Positions 43,164-53,140 of a stretch of 64,000 nt of DNA are shown in pieces (the first letter of the stretch is position 1; each line of letters opens with the position of its first letter). The stretch is from Stentor coeruleus (taxonomy: Eukaryota > Ciliophora > Heterotrichea > Heterotrichida > Stentoridae): NCBI GenBank assembly GCA_001970955.1, contig MPUH01000130.1, positions 1-64,000 on the forward strand, written 5' to 3'. The notes under the pieces are model-generated. The model made no database searches and had not been told where the DNA came from. It saw only the letters and a list, made by a program, of their open reading frames with translations. Made by a program: the position numbers and the translations under genes.

Positions 43164-43706
43164 ATGTTTAGATTATACAAAAATCATATAAATATGCTGA
43201 AGTTTATTCCTAAAAGATTTCTTCATGTTGGGCAAACAATACCACAAATGAATCTAACAATTGTATCAGGAAATGAACAGAAGTATAATATTGAAAAAAG
43301 TGTGGATAGTATAAAGTTCTTTGGGAATAAGAAAATTGTATTAGTTGGGTTTCCTGGAGCATTTACCCCTACCTGCACTGGATCACATATTCCAGAGTTT
43401 ATAAAACTTAATGATAAGTTCAAAGAAAAAGGTGTTGAGGTTGTAGGCCTTGCTATTAATGATCCTTTTGTTCTTAAAGAATTTGGTGAAGAACTTCAAG
43501 CTTCGATACCTTTTATTTGTGATGGGACGATGAATTTTACAAAAGCTATAGAGGCGGGTGTTGATCTTACAGCACATGCACTTGGATTTAGAACTAGAAG
43601 ATTTACAGCTCTTGTTGAAAATGGGACGATAACTCAATTGAATGATGAAAAAGGTGCGACTATGTCTGATGTTTCTAAAGCTGAGACAATCCTTAGGCTA
43701 CTTTAA
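43164..43706 (+). CDS. PRDX5: Peroxiredoxin-5-type thiol peroxidase, probably mitochondrial
   Basis: A 180-residue protein. The active-site loop GFPGAFTPTCTGSH holds the peroxidatic Cys (about 72) and the supporting Thr and Pro. The conserved Arg lies in FRTRRFTALVENG. Other family blocks: IPEFIKLNDKFKEKGVEVVGLAINDPFV and SDVSKAETILRLL at the end. The first ~20 residues (MFRLYKNHINMLKFIPKRFL) are basic and hydrophobic without acidic residues, fitting a mitochondrial presequence. It reduces H2O2 and organic peroxides using thioredoxin or glutathione systems. No clear second (resolving) Cys of the animal type is seen. Confidence 0.93.
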   Translation: MFRLYKNHINMLKFIPKRFLHVGQTIPQMNLTIVSGNEQKYNIEKSVDSIKFFGNKKIVLVGFPGAFTPTCTGSHIPEFIKLNDKFKEKGVEVVGLAINDPFVLKEFGEELQASIPFICDGTMNFTKAIEAGVDLTAHALGFRTRRFTALVENGTITQLNDEKGATMSDVSKAETILRLL

Positions 43707-44026
43707 TTTAATCGTAGTAGGTTTTATGTTATAAACTTGATAAATGTTTTAAAAAAAATAATAATAGAAAAATTCAAATGATTTGTATTTTCTTATGTGA
43801 AAATACATCTTTTCTTAGTGTTGTGTATTTTTTTTAGTGCAATTTATAGGGTTTTTCAATTATTTTATAAAGAAAAAAAAAACTTTTCAAATACAAATTC
43901 AAAATAACAGTCTAATATTTTAGTTAAATTTTCATATATTCATATGATTATACTCATGAGAATAACTGTTAATTTCTAATTATATTCAAATAGTTTTATA
44001 CTTTTATCTGAAACTTTATAAGAAAA
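43707..44026. other. Intergenic, no gene seen
   Basis: AT-rich spacer of 320 bases between two forward genes. No motif stands out. Confidence 0.5.
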
Positions 44027-44878
44027 ATGGCATCCACAATATCAAGTCTAGCATCAATACTCTTTTTATTCCTCATAAGTCTTCTTATAGCTCCTTATCT
44101 ATCAAAATTTGAAACTGTATCTTTTCTCACAGCTTCAATCATCCTTTATACATTTACGAAGTCTACTCTTCTAGACAATTATTCCATCATTGATGAATTT
44201 TGGTCTACAGCTCCAATTTTTTTTACTTACCATTTGAATCATTGGACATACCGAGGTATCCTTATGCTTATCCTATCATCTATATGGGGTATAAGACTTT
44301 CTTACAACTTTTGGCGAAAAGGTGGATATAGAGGTTTAGAGGATTACAGATGGAGATATATAAAATCTAAAATCCCAAACAAATTTTTATGGGTCTTATT
44401 TAACTTGTTTATTATCAGTGGGTCACAAACTTTACTTTTATTAGCAATTTGCACCCCAGTTTTATATGAAGATCAAAGCAATTTATGTTTGAAAGATATT
44501 ATATTAACTATTGGGTATTTAGGGTTTGTTTTATTAGAAACTTGGGCTGATCAAAATCAATGGGATTTTCAGTGTAGGAAATTAGATGTTATTAAAAGTG
44601 GGGGGAAATTAAAGGAAAATTTTGTCACAACTGGACTGTTTAGATATTCGAGACACCCTAATTATTTTGCTGAACATTGTATTTGGTGGATATTTTATGC
44701 TTTTAGTTATAGTATGAATTTATCGATTATTGGGGTTATTGTGTGGAGTTTACAGTTTCAGAGCTCGGTTTATATTACTGAAAATTTGAGTTTGGGAAAG
44801 TATCCAGAGTATGCGCAGTATCAGAAAAGTACTTCAAGAGTTATACCTTGGTTTTCTAGTAAGAAAAAAATGACTTAA
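44027..44878 (+). CDS. DUF1295 membrane reductase-like protein, tandem copy 1
   Basis: A 283-residue protein with about six hydrophobic spans. The C-terminal signature TTGLFRYSRHPNYFAEHCIWW is that of the DUF1295/steroid 5-alpha-reductase and isoprenylcysteine methyltransferase-like superfamily, where the R-x-P-x-Y-x-x-E motif binds the cofactor. NFWRKGGYRGLEDYRW is the conserved mid-protein motif of DUF1295. Members are ER proteins acting on lipids or sterols, using NADPH. The exact substrate is unknown. The next forward gene is a full-length paralogue of identical length. Confidence 0.9.
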   Translation: MASTISSLASILFLFLISLLIAPYLSKFETVSFLTASIILYTFTKSTLLDNYSIIDEFWSTAPIFFTYHLNHWTYRGILMLILSSIWGIRLSYNFWRKGGYRGLEDYRWRYIKSKIPNKFLWVLFNLFIISGSQTLLLLAICTPVLYEDQSNLCLKDIILTIGYLGFVLLETWADQNQWDFQCRKLDVIKSGGKLKENFVTTGLFRYSRHPNYFAEHCIWWIFYAFSYSMNLSIIGVIVWSLQFQSSVYITENLSLGKYPEYAQYQKSTSRVIPWFSSKKKMT

Positions 44879-45456
44879 ATTAGGATAATAGATTATTTTA
44901 GGTGTAAAATTGAAAGGAAACGATAGTTTTATTGATTGTTTAACTTAAGGATATTTAAAATAACTGCTGATAGTTTTTAGAATAAGTTTAAAAGCTAAAG
45001 ATTAGATTTTTTATTCCAAAGTTTGCAGTTACATTTTCTCTAAAAAAAAATTTACTATATAATATTTTTAGTTACTATAAGCCTACCAATAGTAATAAAG
45101 ATTATAATCCAATACATAAAATTTAATATAAATACACATAAAAACTATAGTATCTAACTAAAAAAGTATATAATAAAATCCATAAATTTTCCTATCTATT
45201 AGAAAATTATTTTTCCCCAAAAGCTTCAAAATTTTTAATCCGATTACACAGATCTTCATCCTACACTAATCTAAACTAAACCTTCATCAACTATCAAAAA
45301 CCTCTTCAATACTTCATCAAATATTCCTCCAAAACCCCAAAAAAAAAATCTCTAAACCCAAGCCTTCACATTCCAAAATCCTCTGCTCAATCCATCATCT
45401 TCTTATTCAAAACTTAGCATTCAGACAACATGATAAACTAAATAAACAAGAGATAA
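44879..45456. other. Intergenic between tandem paralogues
   Basis: Begins slightly G-richer after the first gene, then becomes strongly C/A-rich from about 45180 to 45456. No coding signal. Confidence 0.5.
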
Positions 45457-46308
45457 ATGGCAACCACATTTACAAGTATCGGGTCTATATTCCTATTATT
45501 CATCCTTAGCATATTAGCTTCACCCTACTTATCCCAACTCGAGGTTGTTTTTTTCCTCTTAGCCCTAATCATCAATTATGCTTTTTTCAAATCAATCATC
45601 ACAGGTAATTATTCACAAGTAGATGAGCTCTGGACAATAGTCCCAACTTTCTTTTTATATCATTTCAATCATTGGTCACCAAGAGGAATCCTCATGTTTT
45701 GTTTAACATTAATCTGGGGATTTCGTCTTTCTTTTAATTTTTGGAGAAAAGGTGGATATAGAGGTCTTGAAGATTACCGATGGGAGCAATTAAGACAAAT
45801 AATCACAAACAAATACTTATGGTTTTTATTCAACGTAATATTTATAAGCACTTATCAATCAATTTTGTTAATGCTTATATGTAGCCCTGTGTATTTTGAA
45901 GATCAAAGTTCGTTAAAGGTTAAAGATATGGTTTTAGGGGTTTTGTATTTAGGATTTGTTATGTTAGAGACTATTGCTGATAGGCAGCAATGGGATTTCC
46001 AGTCAGAAAAAAAGGCTTTGATAGCAAAAGGGCTAAAACCTAAAGGGAATTTTATAACGAGTGGGCTTTTTAGATATTCGAGACACCCTAATTTTTTTGC
46101 TGAACAGTGCATTTGGTGGATTTTATACGCTTTTACTGACAGTTGGAATCTTTCGATTGTTGGGCCGATATTATTAACTTTACTATTCCAGGGATCAACA
46201 ACTTTTACGGAGTATTTGTCAAAGAAAAAATACCCAGAGTATGCTGAATACCAAAAAACTACAGCAAGGCTTATACCGTGGTTTCCAGGAAAAGCTAAGG
46301 ATTTATAA
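45457..46308 (+). CDS. DUF1295 membrane reductase-like protein, tandem copy 2
   Basis: A 283-residue paralogue of the preceding gene. It shares FNFWRKGGYRGLEDYRW, TSGLFRYSRHPNFFAEQCIWW, the N-terminal span order and the closing ARLIPWF pattern. Differences are spread evenly, including at silent sites, so the duplication is not recent. Both copies keep the cofactor motif (R-x-P-x-[YF]-x-x-E), though this one has Phe where copy 1 has Tyr. Same predicted ER membrane location. Confidence 0.9.
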   Translation: MATTFTSIGSIFLLFILSILASPYLSQLEVVFFLLALIINYAFFKSIITGNYSQVDELWTIVPTFFLYHFNHWSPRGILMFCLTLIWGFRLSFNFWRKGGYRGLEDYRWEQLRQIITNKYLWFLFNVIFISTYQSILLMLICSPVYFEDQSSLKVKDMVLGVLYLGFVMLETIADRQQWDFQSEKKALIAKGLKPKGNFITSGLFRYSRHPNFFAEQCIWWILYAFTDSWNLSIVGPILLTLLFQGSTTFTEYLSKKKYPEYAEYQKTTARLIPWFPGKAKDL

Positions 46309-46500
46309 GGGTAGGATTATAGGAATAGATAAAATTATTAGGTTTAAAGTTTTTTTTTTTAGAAGATTTTAAGCTAAAAAATGCAGTTTGTAGATGAAGA
46401 TTGTTATGGGCTGGAGGAGTTTTTATAGAAGTTTATGAATAAAAGTTTAGGTTTTAGAATTTTTTTTTTGGATAGGGTTATTTAAAATACGCAGTTAATA

Positions 46501-47955
46501 TTATGATGTATTTGAAGGATTTGCTAAATGAACAAGTTCGATATCGCTACTATCTTGACTTCCCCTTTTTGTAAGAATTTGTTGTTGGGTTTCTGTAGGT
46601 TTTTCAGAATCTAATATTCGTCCTGCATTTATATCAATTCTATACACAACAAAAGCAGTGAGTATACCAATAAACCCAAGTACTATTAACAAAACATTCA
46701 CCCACAAATACCCATGCATTGAACTAGTATTTTCTTGAATATACCCAATAAGCATAGGGATTACAAAAAAACCTAAATTAACACAAGAATAACACCCTCC
46801 ATATGCAGTTCCAATAACTTTTTCTTCAACTATAAACGGTATACAAGTCCAAAACACTGTAATATATGTTGAATATGCTAAACCATTTAGACCTAAAAAT
46901 ATCATTGGCAATATTGGCTTGTTTTGATCAGGAGTTAAAGCAAAAGCTATTTGAATTATCATAAACATAAAACTTGATATTATAAGCATTAAAATTCTTT
47001 TACCTATTTTATCAATAATCATACCAACTAAAGGACTTGCTATTGTGCAAACTATAAAAACTATACTCATAATATTACCTGCTGATACTGGATCAAAATT
47101 AAAACGGACTTGAAGATAACCACTGGTTATATTAGAAAAACACATTACTATTGATTCTACCATAAGACAATTTAATAAGAGCATCCAATAACAAAGGGGT
47201 AAAGTTTTAACATCGGATAATTTGAATTTTTCTGAGTCTGCAGATGAGAAAATTTGTGAAGCATTGCGGTATGGGTCTTGTTTTCTATCTAATTTTGTAA
47301 CGAAACAAGAACATATCAATGAAAATAAACATGCTATAAACCCAATCCATATTGTAAATGGCACTGAGGTATATTTAACTAAAATCGGTTCTAGATTTTC
47401 ATTAAGTACAGCACCAAAAAAGCAAATACTTGTGTTGATTCCAATAGCCATAGAGAGTTCTTTTCCTGTAAACCATTCAATTAATATAATATTTTGAGCC
47501 AATTCCAGATTATCTCCTCCTAAGCCATAAACAGCCCTTCCTACTAGTGATAAAGGATATGATCGTATCTGGACGCCTATTGCAAAAATTAACTGCCCCA
47601 ACATAGAAAAACTTGATGATATTAACACTAAAGATCTGACACCAAAACTGTCAATCAAAAAACCACCAAGAAGAGGTAAAAATATATTTGGAAATGAATA
47701 AACTGAATAAAACATGTTGTACTTTACACTATTAATATCAAGTTCCTGATTAGAAATTACATCAATTAATTCGAGGTTTAGTGGAGCTGGATTATCGTGA
47801 ACATAATAAGTACCTAAGCATAGACAACAACCTAAAAAAAGCATCAAAAACCTGGATTTAGTAGAGGTGAAGTCAGTAATTTCGCGTTTCTTTTCAAGAT
47901 TTAAATCATAATCCTGATAATTATCACTTTGTTCATGAAAAGACCCTTGATTCAT
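46501..47955 (-). CDS. MFSD1: MFSD1-type major facilitator transporter with a hidden in-frame 15-nt intron
   Basis: Major facilitator with about 12 spans. Unspliced it reads 484 residues without a stop, but the five residues VISNQ after LELID are encoded by GTAATTTCTAATCAG (47746-47760). Its divergent paralogue has an intron at exactly this place and lacks these residues, so I treat it as an intron (479 residues). MFSD1 hallmarks: YYVHDNPAPL, YSVYSFPNIFLPLLGGFLID, GLGGDNLELAQN and EWFTGKELSMAIGIN. Animal MFSD1 is a lysosomal dipeptide uniporter. The N-terminal ~30 residues are acidic and disordered. Confidence 0.88.
   Translation of the reverse strand: MNQGSFHEQSDNYQDYDLNLEKKREITDFTSTKSRFLMLFLGCCLCLGTYYVHDNPAPLNLELIDVISNQELDINSVKYNMFYSVYSFPNIFLPLLGGFLIDSFGVRSLVLISSSFSMLGQLIFAIGVQIRSYPLSLVGRAVYGLGGDNLELAQNIILIEWFTGKELSMAIGINTSICFFGAVLNENLEPILVKYTSVPFTIWIGFIACLFSLICSCFVTKLDRKQDPYRNASQIFSSADSEKFKLSDVKTLPLCYWMLLLNCLMVESIVMCFSNITSGYLQVRFNFDPVSAGNIMSIVFIVCTIASPLVGMIIDKIGKRILMLIISSFMFMIIQIAFALTPDQNKPILPMIFLGLNGLAYSTYITVFWTCIPFIVEEKVIGTAYGGCYSCVNLGFFVIPMLIGYIQENTSSMHGYLWVNVLLIVLGFIGILTAFVVYRIDINAGRILDSEKPTETQQQILTKRGSQDSSDIELVHLANPSNTS
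47746..47760 (-). other. Stop-free 15-nt intron in MFSD1-type gene
   Basis: GTAATTTCTAATCAG on the minus strand, phase 0. It is translated by naive ORF calling as VISNQ. The paralogue's intron lies at the homologous codon boundary. It has A at position 10. Confidence 0.8.
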
Positions 47956-48624
47956 TTTTTTGGTAAAATTATTTATATAATTATAGTTAATTTGATTAGA
48001 AAATACTTGGTTTTCTTAAGATTTTATGTTTTTGGTTGTTTATGTGATATATGGTTTTGAATGATGTGTTATGGTTTTTTTTTTGATGAAAGAAGATTTT
48101 TGGAATTTGAACTTTGACTTTTTTCTTGTGGGGTTGAGAAAAGATTTAAAAATCAAATTTTAGAATTAGCTTTACTGATTTTTTAGGTATTCTAAATTAT
48201 GATTTTAGATATTAATATCTAAAGCTGATATAGACACTTACAATAAGCTTGAGTCATTTTATAAAGATTTAAAGCTATCCTTTAAAGCTTATTGAATTAT
48301 TAGTGCAACCTATGATTTTAAAGCATTTCAGAAAGCGGCTTGCCTTGCTTTATAAAAAAAAAAGTATGCAGTCCTCTAAAATCATTGTCTTTCGTGTGTT
48401 ATTTCTAAAGACACAATAACTTATCCTAAACTTATATTCTAAAATTCATATAAAAGTTTCTAGAATCTATTTTATCTTATATATAAAACATAGCATAAAA
48501 GACAATATTAAACCAGTTGTCTATTAAAAACCTAATAAAACAAAAAAATTTATCCCTTAAAAAATAATTTTTCATTATCAGAATAGATATAATTCCAATC
48601 TATACGAAGATTTATGTTTTATAA
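47956..48624. other. Divergent promoter region of the MFSD1-type pair
   Basis: 669 bases between two divergently transcribed paralogues. The side next to 47955 is G/T-rich on the plus strand. An imperfect hairpin (ATTGTCTTT ... AAAGACACAAT) lies near 48383-48416. No coding signal. Confidence 0.45.
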
Positions 48625-50140
48625 ATGGATAAAGAAACACAAAATTTAAGAACTGAGCATAATTCTAAGCATGGAAATATTCCCAGTTCATCGGATTTTC
48701 AAATAAATGACACACATCCTCATATAATAGATATAAGAAAAACAAAAACAAGATTTTTCATGCTAGGCCTTGTAAGTATTTTTTGCTTTGGCATGTATTT
48801 TGTTCATGATAATCCTGCTCCATTAGAACTTCAGCTTATTAATGTAATAAAGTATATAGGAACTTGATATTGATAGTTTAAGATTCAATATGCTATTTTC
48901 AGCTTTTTCATTCCCAAACATTTTTATGACTTTAATTTCAGGGTATTTAGTTGACAAATTCGGTGTTAGGAAAATTGCTTATATAGCTGCTGGTTTATCT
49001 TTAATTGGGCAAGCAATTTTTGCCCTTTCAATCAATTTGAAAAGCTACCCTGCAGCTGTTGTGGGAAGGGCTTTGTTTGGTATTGGAGGTGAAAGCTTAG
49101 AACTTGCCCAATCAATAATTATAATAAACTGGTTTACTGGGAGAGAACTTTCAATGTCGATTGGGCTTAATAACAGTATTTGCTTTTTGGGAATAACAAG
49201 TAATCAGAATCTTGAACCTATTATTGCTGAGAAAACTTCTGTTGCTTTTACAATTTGGGTTGGATTTTTATTATGTATCGTGTTTTTTTGCTCTTCAATA
49301 CTTGTTGTGAGAATTGATAAGAAAAAAGATCATCTACTTAAAGATAGCGAAAAAAATGAAGCTGTTGAAAGCGAAAAGTTTAAATTCAGAGATATTAAAA
49401 AATTAACTATCAATTATTGGTTGGTAATTATTAATTATTTGGCTACTGCATCTGTTGTGTATTGTTTCTCAAATATAACAAGTGGTTATTTCCAAATACG
49501 TTTTGGTTATGATGAAGTTCATGCTGGGAATATCATGAGTGCAGTTTTTGGGGTTTGTGCTTTGCTATCTCCAATAATTGGTTATATCGTCGATAAAATT
49601 GGGAAACGTTTAATTATGATAGTTGTAGCAGATTTTTTTATTATGTCAGCACATATACTTTTTATTCTAACCCCAGATGGATCTGAACCTATCCATCCTA
49701 TATTCTATCTTATTTTTATAGGTTTAGCTTATTCAGTCCATTCAACAGCTCTATGGAGTGCTTTACCTTTTACAGTTGAGGAAAAAATATTAGGAACTGC
49801 CTATGGGGGAAGCTATTCTTTAGCGAATATTGGTTTTTTTATAGTCCCTTTAATTGTTGGATCTTTGCAAGAAACTAAAACTATGCATGGATATTTTTGG
49901 GTTGGGATATTTTTTATTATCTTAGCTTTTATAGGGATTTGTACTGGACTTGCTTTATTAATCCTTGATAAAAATAAAGGAGGAAACCTTAACTCAAAAT
50001 TTCCTCGAGCTCCACAATCGATGACACTCAATAATGTAAATAGAATAGCTAAACTACGCCATTTTAATAGTTCTGATAACTTCGGAATTCCTCATCACTC
50101 AACAAAAAAAGTTATACCATTTAATAATAGTTTTGGATAA
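48625..50140 (+). CDS. MFSD1: MFSD1-type major facilitator transporter, one 16-nt intron
   Basis: Join 48625-48843 and 48860-50140 gives 499 residues. Without splicing the frame stops soon after LQLIN. Removing GTAATAAAGTATATAG gives LQLIN-ELDIDSLRFNM, which aligns with LELID-ELDINSVKYNM of the divergent paralogue. It has about 12 spans, with FVHDNPAPL, FSAFSFPNIFMTLISGYLVD, GIGGESLELAQS and NWFTGRELSMSIGLN. The cytosolic middle loop is Lys/Glu-rich and the C-terminal tail is Asn/Ser-rich. By family it should be a lysosomal or vacuolar small-peptide exporter. Confidence 0.92.
48844..48859 (+). other. 16-nt intron in MFSD1-type gene
   Basis: GTAATAAAGTATATAG, phase 0. It restores the reading frame and matches the intron position of the paralogue. 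It has A six bases from the 3' end, like the other introns. Confidence 0.9.
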
Positions 50141-50215
50141 AAATTTAACTTAAAAGTTATAGAAATATGAAGATTATGCAAAAATGCATTTACAGTAAAC
50201 TTTGTCAAATCTTGC

Positions 50216-50278
50216 TAGAATAAACCAAAAATTATTATCCAAATCCATCCAATCCAAAAGTTCTGCAAAATTAAACAT
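50216..50278. repeat. 63-bp direct repeat, copy 1
   Basis: Identical to 50375-50437 (96 bases of other sequence lie between the copies). On the reverse strand each copy starts ATG and reads MFNFAELLDWMDLDNNF, so both encode the start of a small peptide. Position: 3' flank of the palmitoyltransferase gene and of the forward transporter gene. Confidence 0.85.
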
Positions 50279-50374
50279 GCAGTAATTTATTTATAAAATT
50301 AGATTTTAATATCTTTAATCATAAAATTAACTTAATTTATATATGATAATTGCATATAATAAAAATATTTTCCA

Positions 50375-50437
50375 TAGAATAAACCAAAAATTATTATCCA
50401 AATCCATCCAATCCAAAAGTTCTGCAAAATTAAACAT
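50375..50437. repeat. 63-bp direct repeat, copy 2
   Basis: Perfect copy of 50216-50278. It ends 13 bases before the stop codon of the reverse DHHC gene at 50451, so it is probably part of that gene's 3' untranslated region. Confidence 0.85.
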
Positions 50438-50450
50438 TACTATATTAATC

Positions 50451-51438
50451 CTAATTTGATAAATTCGGGTTAAGTCTGATAAATGACGTATCAGTCTCAG
50501 GGTCAACCGACAATTTATCCCCTTGTGCAACAGAAAATGGACTAGGTCCTCTATTTTCCGAAGGCCAGACATCATTATTACTAACCGCCGACACATGTTT
50601 AGCCGAGCTTTCTCTCTGATTAGTCTCTGATTCAACATTAACATCACTATCTAAACTTTCAGGATTAATCATTGGCCAACTAATACCATCCCCAGCAGGC
50701 ATACCAGCTTTTCCATAATAAGGTATAAACCATAAATACCATTGTCTACCAAAAACCTGTATAAAATTTCTATAAGTGCTAATACAATATCTAGAATTAT
50801 AACTGTTTTCCAAAGATTCAATTGTAGTTGAGTTCTTAAGTATAAGTTTCACATGAAAACTTGTGAATTTTGTCAGCATAATGCAGATAAACAATAATAT
50901 CCCGTTTATACATAAGAAAACGATTTCATTATTAGTAAATTTTCTTATATAAAAACTGTTTTTGCATATAGAATACGCGATTGGTAATGTGGAACAAAGG
51001 ACGTAATATCCTGATATTAATGCATAAAATAACATAAGCATAAAAAGTTTCCTGTTGAAAAACCCTATACAGTTGTTTATCCAGGCTATATGATAATTAC
51101 GGCAATGATGGTCCATGTTAAGAATACAACGATTGCATATTGAACAATGATGGCATCGATCAGGTTTGAAAACATGGCACAATAAACAGTACCTTTTTCG
51201 TTTGTTTTCAGAATCTCCCATGTAGAAACCCCAATATGGAGGAACTTGTCCTGGCTCTGAAAAACTTGAATGGAAAAAACTCCATAAAAGCATGAAAAAG
51301 AAAGTGTGGAAAGTAAAAATAGAGAAACCGCCTATATTGTGGGTTACTGTGGTTGATTGATATAAAAGCGTAATAGACTGTACAGATAAAGATCAGAGCC
51401 ATACCCATGAAGAGTTTTCCGACATACTTTTTCCCCAT
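50451..51438 (-). CDS. DHHC palmitoyltransferase, two ultrashort introns
   Basis: Spliced join of 51438-51348, 51331-51101 and 51085-50451 gives 318 residues. Intron 1 (16 nt) joins INHS to [12 protein letters not shown]. Intron 2 (15 nt) lies inside the catalytic motif: unspliced the protein reads [15 protein letters not shown], spliced it reads DHHCPWINNC, the family consensus. Zinc-finger cysteines are present ([29 protein letters not shown]). Four spans, two on each side of the DHHC domain, are expected and visible. The enzyme attaches palmitate to cysteines of membrane proteins at Golgi or plasma membrane. The tail is Ser/Asn-rich. It ends with TAG. Confidence 0.93.
51086..51100 (-). other. 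Stop-free 15-nt intron inside the DHHC active site
   Basis: GTAATTATCATATAG on the minus strand, phase 1. No stop codon in frame, so ORF callers translate it as an insert (RNYHIA in place of P). It has A at position 10. Confidence 0.9.
51332..51347 (-). other. 16-nt intron in DHHC gene
   Basis: GTAACCCACAATATAG on the minus strand, phase 1. It is needed to join the ATG exon to the DHHC frame. It has A six bases from the 3' end. Confidence 0.88.
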
Positions 51439-51814
51439 TAATTTTAAATGTGATGTATGATTATCCTAGTATTTTGATTTTAGATTTAAAAAGCTTTTTG
51501 ATGATATTTTTATGATAATATAAGTATTATGGATATAAGTTTATAGATTTATAGATGTAAAAATAAGAATTAATTGGATATTGTGTGATAATCTCTAATA
51601 TATATTATGTATTAAATTTTGTAATTAGTTTAAAGAGAATATATAAGTTATATATTTGTTATTAAGATATATTATAAAGTATTTATTAAATAATTACAAC
51701 TGAACAAATCAATAATTTTTTAATTCTTTTCACCAGTTAAAAAAAAAAAACTCTGTATCGAATCTATATTTCATATCATAATTACTATAAAAAATAATTC
51801 AAAGAAAAAGATAA
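51439..51814. other. Divergent intergenic region
   Basis: AT-rich shared promoter region of the DHHC and TPR genes. No motif stands out. Confidence 0.5.
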
Positions 51815-53140
51815 ATGGAAAATCCAAACATAGAAAAAGTAATATTCCATGCACTAAAAGGTGAGAGTTTTGATAAGGATTATATTCAAGAATCATTAGG
51901 AAAATATCAAGATTTATGTGTTTTAGACAATGCCTGTTCAGAAAACATAATAGGTCTAGGGATATTTCAGTTACTTTCTGGAGATATTATCGCAGGAGGG
52001 AAGACAATAGATGGTGCTTCAAAACAAGACCCTAACAATGGTTTAGTCTGGGCTGCAGTTGGGTTAAAATCAATGAGAATTTGTGCTTTCAAACATGCAA
52101 GGGACGCTTTTGACGCTTTTCTACATTATTGTCCGAATTCCACTAAAATTGATTTAGCCAATATGAAAACTTTAGATTGTTTAGTTGAAGAAAGATTATA
52201 TAAAGAATGCATAGATCATGCTAATCTTATCCTTGGGGGCCTAAAACAAAAATATCATAATAGTTTATATTGTACTCTGGGGTACTGTTATGAAAAATTA
52301 GATTTACAGTCAAAGTCTATTGAAAACTATTCAATAGTCGCATCTAATCCTACAAATCTAGGACGGATTTGTGAAGCATGGATTGGTTTTAAAACAAAAA
52401 ATTATACTAAAGCTTTTGAAATACTCAAAGAAAGTTTTCCTCAACAAATACCATTTTCACAATCTTGGATTGATCATAAATATCTTATAGCAAATTGTTA
52501 TTATTTTAAAGGATGCGTTCTTGAGGCTTCAAATATTTTATTCTCAATTTTAGTGCCAAATCCTCATTTAGATCTAACTTTATGTATGTTGGGGAAAATT
52601 TGCAAAAAATTTAATAATGTTTATGAATCCTTTTGGTTTTACTTAAAAGCTGCAACTATCAACCCCCGTAGGCCTGAGATTTGGTACAACCTCGGTCATC
52701 TTTATCAATCAGTAAACCAACCTGACGCAGAGTCAGCATTTGAAAAAGCTAAACAATTAGACATCCATGAAACTTTACCCCAAAAACTTGATAAAAACTC
52801 TGAATTACTCGACATTACAATGAATTTTAGCAAATTCGGGGAAAACTTTGAAATAAAAACCAAAGATAAAGAAAAACTCCAAATGCTCAATAATAAAGAA
52901 CATCGGGTTAATAAGCCAAATGAACCTTATATAACCGTACCTCAAACTATAAATTATGAAGGAAATTTAGTTTCAGATGAATTTTTATATACAAGAGAAT
53001 CTTCCCTTCCTGGTGGAGTTAAAGAGCAATGGTTGGATTTTGTTAAAAGTCTTAATGGGTTTATTAGTACCCAAAGACAAGCTGCGAATATATTGAGTGA
53101 TATTAAAAGCCTTCCTACTAAACGTCAACGTTTTTCATAA
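51815..53140 (+). CDS. TPR-repeat protein, Cyc8/UTX-like
   Basis: A 441-residue protein. Tetratricopeptide repeats cover about 40-330; the clearest is PRRPEIWYNLGHLYQSVNQPD-AESAFEKAKQLD near 290-325. The pattern EIWYNLG-x-LY-x-x-x-x-Q-x-DA-x-x-A is typical of Cyc8/Ssn6, UTX and similar TPR co-regulators, but APC/C TPR subunits and ciliary transport TPR proteins share it. The C-terminal 110 residues are a disordered region ending with a compact helix and KRQRFS. No catalytic domain. Function: protein-protein scaffold; Cyc8 relation is tentative. Confidence 0.7.
   Translation: MENPNIEKVIFHALKGESFDKDYIQESLGKYQDLCVLDNACSENIIGLGIFQLLSGDIIAGGKTIDGASKQDPNNGLVWAAVGLKSMRICAFKHARDAFDAFLHYCPNSTKIDLANMKTLDCLVEERLYKECIDHANLILGGLKQKYHNSLYCTLGYCYEKLDLQSKSIENYSIVASNPTNLGRICEAWIGFKTKNYTKAFEILKESFPQQIPFSQSWIDHKYLIANCYYFKGCVLEASNILFSILVPNPHLDLTLCMLGKICKKFNNVYESFWFYLKAATINPRRPEIWYNLGHLYQSVNQPDAESAFEKAKQLDIHETLPQKLDKNSELLDITMNFSKFGENFEIKTKDKEKLQMLNNKEHRVNKPNEPYITVPQTINYEGNLVSDEFLYTRESSLPGGVKEQWLDFVKSLNGFISTQRQAANILSDIKSLPTKRQRFS

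Noticed and set aside
50327-50647. 106-codon reverse frame overlapping the DHHC gene end
   Set aside because: Most of it is a shadow of the DHHC tail in another frame; only its last part coincides with the 63-bp repeat, reported separately.
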